Source: a virus | Reading direction: 5' to 3' (one strand) | Virus record (IMG/VR): IMGVR_UViG_3300009184_000053 | Coordinates: 1 to 56,243 of that record | Length of the DNA stretch: 56,243 nucleotides | Shown: piece by piece, positions 51,446-56,243 of the stretch | How positions within the stretch are numbered: position 1 is the stretch's first letter | Layout of the letters: each line of letters opens with the position of its first letter | Made by a program: the position numbers and the translations under genes | Notes under the pieces: model-generated | The model's database searches: none | What the model saw: only the letters and a program-made list of their open reading frames with translations | What the model was told of the DNA's origin: nothing

Positions 51446-52606
51446 ATGAGTTTTAATTCACCAGAAAATTTTGATTGGACATTACCAAACAAAAGAGCGG
51501 TTAACCCAAAAATTAAATCCCCAGAGGGAGCTAGAGTCTATTCACATGAATCTTATGCACAGGAGCTAAGTAATCTTTATTTTAACTATGAATCAGACTT
51601 TATGGATTCTATAGGGAAAGATCTTAAGGACGGTGAGGTTTACAACTGTGTAATAACTAATATGAGCGAAACTGAAGCTTTAGCACAAACTGCAGCGGGA
51701 CAAACAATTTATATAGATCTTAGGAAAGAATTGAGAGATTCTGTAAAACTTAATATTGAAACTATTGTATTTAATATAGGATCAGAATTTAAGGCTGCTG
51801 TTAAAAAAATAGGGGGTAGCTATACAGGATCGGTTGTAGATTATTATGCTCAAAGTATAAGAATGGAATTCTTTGAACAAATAAAGAAGGCTTCTCATGC
51901 TTATAGAGCTAAAGTAGAGAGTATTAACAAAGGTGGATACATCGCAAGCATCTCTGGTATAAAATGTTTTTTACCTGGATCTCTAGCTGCTGCTAATAGA
52001 ATTACTGATTTTGAATCTTATATAGGAAAAGAGATTCCTGTTATGATTGAAGGATATGTGGAAGGCAAGGATATTTTTATAATATCTTACAAGAAGTACC
52101 TTAATAAAATAATGGATTCTAAAATCCAAGAACTCGATCTTACTAAGAAATATAAGGGATCAGTTACAGGAACTAGCCAGTTTGGTGTTTTCGTTGAGTG
52201 GGAAGAAGTTTACACTGGATTAATTCATAAAACTGAATTCGAAAACGATTCCACTATATCATCATTCTCTCCTGGGGACGAGATAGAATTTTACGTTAAA
52301 GAAATAAAGGACAATAACAGATTAACTTTAACTTTAGAAAAGCCCCTAGAAAGAAATGTTATTCTTCAGGATCTTGATAATCAAATAAAAGATGGTACTT
52401 TAGAACAAGTTGAAGCAAGAATTAAGCACAAAAGAAAAAATGGAACACTTATAGAATTAATTCCATTCGGTCTTATGGCACTTATCCCTCATGATAAATC
52501 TGGAAAGAACATGGCTAACTTAAAAATGGGTGATTCTTTAACTGTTTCGATATATGAGGTTGAACCTAATACAGGAAAAATATTTGCAGAACCAGTAAAT
52601 GAATAA
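51446..52606 (+). CDS. S1-domain RNA-binding protein, ribosomal S1-like
   Basis: S1 domains are small OB-folds that bind RNA. At least three are visible in this 386-aa protein: one around residues 152-218 (YRAKVESINKGGYIASISGI, then CFLPGSLA), one around 235-300 (YKGSVTGTSQFGVFVEWEEV, then GLIHKTEF) and one around 318-381 (EARIKHKRKNGTLIELIPFG, then ALIPHDKSG). The front (about 62-90) may be a fourth. The second has the usual G-V-F-V...G-L-I-H signature of translation factors and ribosomal S1. Its own promoter-like motif and position in the late region suggest a role in late mRNA translation, stability or transcription. Confidence 0.8.
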   Translation: MSFNSPENFDWTLPNKRAVNPKIKSPEGARVYSHESYAQELSNLYFNYESDFMDSIGKDLKDGEVYNCVITNMSETEALAQTAAGQTIYIDLRKELRDSVKLNIETIVFNIGSEFKAAVKKIGGSYTGSVVDYYAQSIRMEFFEQIKKASHAYRAKVESINKGGYIASISGIKCFLPGSLAAANRITDFESYIGKEIPVMIEGYVEGKDIFIISYKKYLNKIMDSKIQELDLTKKYKGSVTGTSQFGVFVEWEEVYTGLIHKTEFENDSTISSFSPGDEIEFYVKEIKDNNRLTLTLEKPLERNVILQDLDNQIKDGTLEQVEARIKHKRKNGTLIELIPFGLMALIPHDKSGKNMANLKMGDSLTVSIYEVEPNTGKIFAEPVNE

Positions 52607-54005
52607 CGAAAGAACCCACTTTGATCAACTGTATGCTCTTAGCTCTTCTGAAATTGGATTTGAGTTTGAGTTCTATACAAATATGCTTAAGGGCAAAGCT
52701 GCGGATGCATTGGGTAAGGTTCTTAATAAAAAAGTGATAGTTTCAGAAAAGTATCACTCTAAAGTTCCGGTAAATGCGAATACTTTTAAGTTAGAGCCTG
52801 ATTATTCAGGAGGAGGTAAAATGGTAGAATTCATAACCGGACCCCTTCCTTATAATGAGGCTATACCTATTATGATCAAAACCCTAAAATGGATAGACGA
52901 GAATGGGTGGACTAATGATAGATGTGCTTTTCAATTTTCAGTAAGCTTTGATAAATCTAGAAAGGATATAAAAGATAATATTGAAAATTTAGATAGACTT
53001 AAATTTATATTAGGATTGGATGAGGGTAAGATATACGATAAGTTTGGAAATAGGATTAAGAATGTTTATGCTAAATCTGTAAAAAGAGTGGTTCCTAGAA
53101 ATAGATTTTCACTTCTTGATAATATAACATCTATTGATCCTAAGATGTATAAAATTCCTGATGACAAATATTACGGTGTGAATTTTACAAAAATATCTAA
53201 GGGATATCTTGAATTCAGATATTTAGGAAACAGAGATTATCAGAAAAAGATAAAGGAGATAAGAGAGGTTGTTGACTATGTTATATTATATCTTTATGAC
53301 ATATTAAGTAGAAGAATAGGCGGATACACTAAAGATGATCTTGCTAAGCTACAGAATATGATGAAGGATTATGTTAAGGTTGTTAAATCTTTTAACAATC
53401 CTGAATTTTTCTTTAGAAATTATCCGGATTTTCATTTATTCGTAGATCTTAAAGGATGGGAAGAAAATATAAAAACATATTTTCCAGTAATCAGAGATAA
53501 ACTTTTTGAAATTATAGTTGAAGGAAATGTTACATCAGGCTATTTCAACTATGATACAGCTACAGGTAAATATCAACTTAAGGAAGCTAGAAGTAGGGAA
53601 GCAGTTTCGATAAATGGTGTAGATCTAATTCTTTGTGATATCAAGAACGGTGTTCTGACTAATTGTAATATTTATAGCAGTGAGATAAAAAAGTCATCTT
53701 TAGAGGATTGTAATATTGTTAGTGATTCTAAATTATTTTCATGTAAAGTTAAGTCAACTATAGTTGAATTCACTAACGAGCTAAATGACTGTTTTATTGA
53801 TTGTGAGGGAAAGAATGTTAACTGTAAAATAGAAGGCGGTGTTTTTAGAGCAGGAAATCTTGGTGAAGCTTCAAATGTAAGTAAAGACACATATAAAGTA
53901 AAAGGATGGGACGAGCTTAGAAACAAAAGGTTTGTTACTGACAGTAGGCTAAAGGATCTTAATGATAAATACAATATATCAAGGTTCGGTAATATGAACT
54001 ATTAA
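52599..54005 (+). CDS. Amidoligase-like protein with repeat tail
   Basis: This 468-aa protein overlaps the S1 gene by 8 nt (ATGAATAA). The N-terminal half looks like the Amidoligase_2 family (glutamine-synthetase-like fold that joins COOH and NH2 groups): EIGFEFEFY with Glu22 and Glu24, LEPDYSGGGKMVEFITGP (about 66-83) and CAFQFSVSF. The C-terminal part (about 340-430) is a series of short Cys/Asn/Asp-rich turns (CDIKNGVLTNCNIYSS), as in pentapeptide or beta-helix repeats. The enzyme may modify a protein or wall component; its place between spike and baseplate genes could mean virion association. Confidence 0.65.
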   Translation: MNNERTHFDQLYALSSSEIGFEFEFYTNMLKGKAADALGKVLNKKVIVSEKYHSKVPVNANTFKLEPDYSGGGKMVEFITGPLPYNEAIPIMIKTLKWIDENGWTNDRCAFQFSVSFDKSRKDIKDNIENLDRLKFILGLDEGKIYDKFGNRIKNVYAKSVKRVVPRNRFSLLDNITSIDPKMYKIPDDKYYGVNFTKISKGYLEFRYLGNRDYQKKIKEIREVVDYVILYLYDILSRRIGGYTKDDLAKLQNMMKDYVKVVKSFNNPEFFFRNYPDFHLFVDLKGWEENIKTYFPVIRDKLFEIIVEGNVTSGYFNYDTATGKYQLKEARSREAVSINGVDLILCDIKNGVLTNCNIYSSEIKKSSLEDCNIVSDSKLFSCKVKSTIVEFTNELNDCFIDCEGKNVNCKIEGGVFRAGNLGEASNVSKDTYKVKGWDELRNKRFVTDSRLKDLNDKYNISRFGNMNY

Positions 54006-54020
54006 AATAACCCCTAGAAA

Positions 54021-54815
54021 ATGATATTAGATGGATTGGTACAAGAAATAGAGGATGCACTATCTTTTAGTTGCGCTCTCCCGTACAACCTAAATCGTCA
54101 GGAGGTTGAAAGAATTATAAATAGAGCTAAATCTTGGTTTAGAGATAATTATCAATACGCTGTAGAGGATAGGGTTTTTATCCTTGCTAATTCCATATTT
54201 CAACATAAAGAATTTAGATCAACTAGACAATTAAGACTCCCTGATTCTATAGTTACCGTATATGATGTAAGAGAAGTTGGGGGATCTGGGATTTCTGGTA
54301 ATCCTGATAGAGATTTCAGTGATTCTAAACTTTTAGGATCTGAGTTATTGCTTTCACCATTTGTTGGAGATAATCTTGTTTATAGAACTGTAATGTATTC
54401 TTACTTTGATTTATCTAGAGCATATCTTTTAAACAGTTTTGCATTCAAGTGGAATAAGAATAGTAAAAATTTAACTATATTAGGTAGGGACCCTTCAAGA
54501 TCAGGAAAGAACGGGGGATCTGCAAATTCCCAAATGGCACAAGGATTTGGTGTTGGTGGTGTGGATGTTGCAGTTAGATGTTATGTTGCTATTAATGACG
54601 AGGATCTTTTCAGTGATGAGCTTTTTGTTAGATATTGTATAGCCAAATCTAAAATAGCTTTAGCTAATATGCTTTCAGTTTTTAATTACAATTTACCCGG
54701 GGGTATTCAAGTAAATTCGGGGGATATTAAAGCGACAGGGGAAGCAGAGCTTCAGGAGGTTATGGAAATGATAAATGGTGAGAACACTCCTAGCTACTTT
54801 CTCCAATGGAATTAA
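54021..54815 (+). CDS. Probable virion structural protein, neck or baseplate region
   Basis: This 264-aa protein begins with a helical domain (EVERIINRAKSWFRDNYQYA, 28-47) followed by LPDSIVTVYDVREVG (about 74-88) and a hydrophobic C-terminal helix region (RYCIAKSKIALANMLSVF). The arrangement looks like a head-tail connector, neck or tail-completion protein, but the exact T4 counterpart is not clear. It lies just ahead of gp25- and gp6-like genes and ends before a terminator. Confidence 0.62.
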   Translation: MILDGLVQEIEDALSFSCALPYNLNRQEVERIINRAKSWFRDNYQYAVEDRVFILANSIFQHKEFRSTRQLRLPDSIVTVYDVREVGGSGISGNPDRDFSDSKLLGSELLLSPFVGDNLVYRTVMYSYFDLSRAYLLNSFAFKWNKNSKNLTILGRDPSRSGKNGGSANSQMAQGFGVGGVDVAVRCYVAINDEDLFSDELFVRYCIAKSKIALANMLSVFNYNLPGGIQVNSGDIKATGEAELQEVMEMINGENTPSYFLQWN

Positions 54816-54834
54816 AATATTATTAATTAATTTT

Positions 54835-54868
54835 AAACCCCAAATTCTTATAGATTTTGGGGTTTTTT
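54835..54868 (+). terminator. Rho-independent terminator
   Basis: A 14-bp stem with one mismatch (54835-54848 with 54852-54865) has a 3-nt loop and a T-run to 54868. It closes the S1/amidoligase/structural unit. Confidence 0.88.
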
Positions 54869-54894
54869 GTAGATTATGTGACTTAGAAATTAGT

Positions 54895-54903
54895 GATATA
54901 TAA
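54895..54903 (+). promoter_or_regulatory. Candidate late promoter GATATATAA
   Basis: It lies 14 nt before the ATG at 54918 and immediately follows a terminator, giving a clean block boundary ahead of the baseplate wedge genes. Confidence 0.6.
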
Positions 54904-54917
54904 TACGAATTTTAAGC

Positions 54918-55289
54918 ATGAGAGAGATTTATAACAGAGATCCTAAGGATCCAAAATACAATCCTTACCAGATAGAAACAACAGATCCTATAGAAATTTG
55001 TATAGGACAGCTAAAAATGTTGCTTTTAACTAACAAAGGAGAAGTTTTAGGTGATCCTAAATTTGGACTAAATCTGGAGGATTTACTTTTTAATTTAAAT
55101 CTCTCAGAGACGAGTCTTAAAAATGAGATTGATATTTTTATAGGTACGTATATTCCTCTTTTTAGAACATTAGGTGGAACTTATGAACTCAAATTTTATC
55201 AGGGAACACAAAGAGATATAGTAACGCTAGATTTCATGATACCTTCTGATGGTGGATTAAGTCCGGTTGTAACTTTAAGAGTAACATAA
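54918..55289 (+). CDS. 25: Baseplate wedge protein, gp25/GPW-like
   Basis: This 123-aa protein has the size and layout of T4 gp25 (132 aa), the lysozyme-like wedge protein that meets the sheath initiation ring. It shows LLLTNKGEVLGDPKFGLNLE (about 34-53), the family's G-E-x-x-x-x-P-x-F-G-x-(D/N)-L signature, followed by an acidic helix and two strands. The next gene is gp6-like, matching T4 gene order 25-6. Confidence 0.82.
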   Translation: MREIYNRDPKDPKYNPYQIETTDPIEICIGQLKMLLLTNKGEVLGDPKFGLNLEDLLFNLNLSETSLKNEIDIFIGTYIPLFRTLGGTYELKFYQGTQRDIVTLDFMIPSDGGLSPVVTLRVT

Positions 55290-55297
55290 TTTATAAG

Positions 55298-56243
55298 ATG
55301 AATATTTTTAAGAAAAATAACATACTGATCAATGGGCTTCTGAATGACACATTTAACTTTCTTCAGGACACCTATAATCAAACTGTTAATCTATTCACAG
55401 TTTCCTCTGCATGGGGCCAGATTCTATTTGTTCTTCAGAATCTTTCCCAGATGATTCTTTATTTTATAGAAGATTCCATAACAGAATTAAATATAGAAAA
55501 TGCTACCAGAGATTATTCGGTTAGAAGCTTAGCTAGAATATCAGGATATGATCCTGGTAGATCCAATTCATCTCAGGGTGAGGTCTATGTAGCGTGGAAT
55601 ACAAGAGAATCTGATGTAGATGGTGGGGCAGTCATAATAAACAATCACACACAGATAAGATGCCAAGAGAACGGAAAGGTTTATTCTCTTATATTAGGCT
55701 CTCAGAAGGTGACAATCCCTCTTAAAGGAGGAACTAATCCTATAAGATGCAAAATAGTCCAGGGTAATTTTAATTCTTTTCTAGTTACCGGAACAGGTCT
55801 TGCTTTACAAAGTTATAATATACCCTCACAAGCTGCTTCTTATATAGATCAATTTTATGTTGATGTTTATGTTAATGAGGAGAAGTGGAAAAAATACGAT
55901 TCGCTATATGACATACCTTTGAATAAAAAGGGCTATATTGTCAAGGGTGGAATACAGGAAGGTCTTGATGTTTATTTTGGTAATTCTAATTTTGGAATGG
56001 TTCCTCAGGGTGGTTCTAGGATAAGAATAGAATACCTTCAGAATATTGGATCTGGTGGTAATGTTTCTTCAACGAAGGAGAACCCAATAAGTTATAAATT
56101 CAATCAAACCGGGACAGATTTATTCGGCAAAGAAGCTGATCTTGGAAACTACTTAGAGATTAGACCTAGCATAGATCCTATGTTTGGTACAAACCCAGAT
56201 TCTACTAATTTAATAAGATTGGTAGCTCCCAAAACAAGCAGAT
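55298..56243 (+). CDS. 6: Baseplate wedge protein, gp6/baseplate-J-like (partial)
   Basis: The frame opens with ATG at 55298, 8 nt after the gp25-like stop, and runs off the right edge, so about 315 residues are seen; T4 gp6 has 660. The segment VDVYVNEEKWKKYDSLYD followed by GLDVYFGNSNFGMVPQGGSR and YLQNIGSGGNV is typical of gp6/baseplate-J proteins (strand, then FGN-x-x-x-G-x-x-P-x-x-G). In T4, gp6 and gp53 form the wedge core that controls sheath contraction. Confidence 0.8.
   Translation, partial: MNIFKKNNILINGLLNDTFNFLQDTYNQTVNLFTVSSAWGQILFVLQNLSQMILYFIEDSITELNIENATRDYSVRSLARISGYDPGRSNSSQGEVYVAWNTRESDVDGGAVIINNHTQIRCQENGKVYSLILGSQKVTIPLKGGTNPIRCKIVQGNFNSFLVTGTGLALQSYNIPSQAASYIDQFYVDVYVNEEKWKKYDSLYDIPLNKKGYIVKGGIQEGLDVYFGNSNFGMVPQGGSRIRIEYLQNIGSGGNVSSTKENPISYKFNQTGTDLFGKEADLGNYLEIRPSIDPMFGTNPDSTNLIRLVAPKTSR

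Noticed and set aside
1-56243. tRNA genes, CRISPR arrays, insertion sequences or integrase
   Set aside because: No cloverleaf-type sequence, spaced direct repeats, terminal inverted repeats or transposase/integrase motifs were seen.

Overview
The window is one stretch of a large T4-like contractile-tailed phage (myovirus). It is AT-rich and almost entirely encoded on the + strand. The landmarks are a gp55-type late sigma factor, a gp4-type head-completion nuclease, gp20-type portal genes, a gp21-type prohead protease, a gp23-type capsid protein, gp5-, gp25- and gp6-type baseplate proteins, and T4-style replication proteins (DNA ligase, clamp loader, 5'-3' exonuclease). Three things point to a Bacteroidota (probably flavobacterial) host. 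Shine-Dalgarno sites are essentially absent. Starts are preceded by A-rich stretches. Two intergenic regions carry the Bacteroidota -7 promoter element TAnnTTTG. I see no tRNA, CRISPR, IS element or integrase.

Layout. 1-2.9 kb: small proteins, two membrane-associated proteins and a pair of related surface-type proteins. 2.9-5.9 kb: a two-ORF region with an in-frame TAG and a probable -1 frame extension over an A9 run. 6-10.8 kb: late sigma factor, head-completion nuclease and two tandem paralogous portal genes. 10.8-18.8 kb: DNA metabolism (ligase, clamp loader, guanylate-kinase-like protein, flap-type exonuclease, a UVDE-like protein with its metal ligands replaced, a DEDD exonuclease, a nucleotidyltransferase). 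18.8-25.3 kb: an 877-aa protein, a prohead protease fused to a scaffold-like region with thirteen 14-residue repeats, and the capsid protein. 25.4-34.1 kb: eight proteins, most with short N-terminal peptides like the T4 capsid-targeting sequence and LNE/INE protease-type sites; they are candidate capsid-internal or ejected proteins. 34.1-36.2 kb: a terminator/promoter-bounded pair, a P-loop kinase and asparagine synthetase. 36.2-41.7 kb: small unknowns, a Nudix hydrolase and the only minus-strand gene. 41.7-56.2 kb: tail/baseplate genes, including a 1642-aa protein with about 40 copies of a 23-residue repeat, interrupted by an S1-domain protein and an amidoligase-like protein.

How it fits together. 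A motif GATATATA(A/C) recurs 14-50 nt before the first gene of many blocks and is a good candidate for the late promoter read by the gp55-like sigma. Strong hairpin-plus-T-run terminators close several blocks. The head genes suggest one assembly pathway: scaffold/protease plus capsid protein plus targeted internal proteins, all processed at (L/I)xE sites. The most unusual points are the doubled portal gene, the internal-protein family, the repeat-bearing protease-scaffold, the 23-residue repeat giant, the ligand-less UVDE homologue and the two possible recoding sites. All family assignments are by reading motifs, without any database search.
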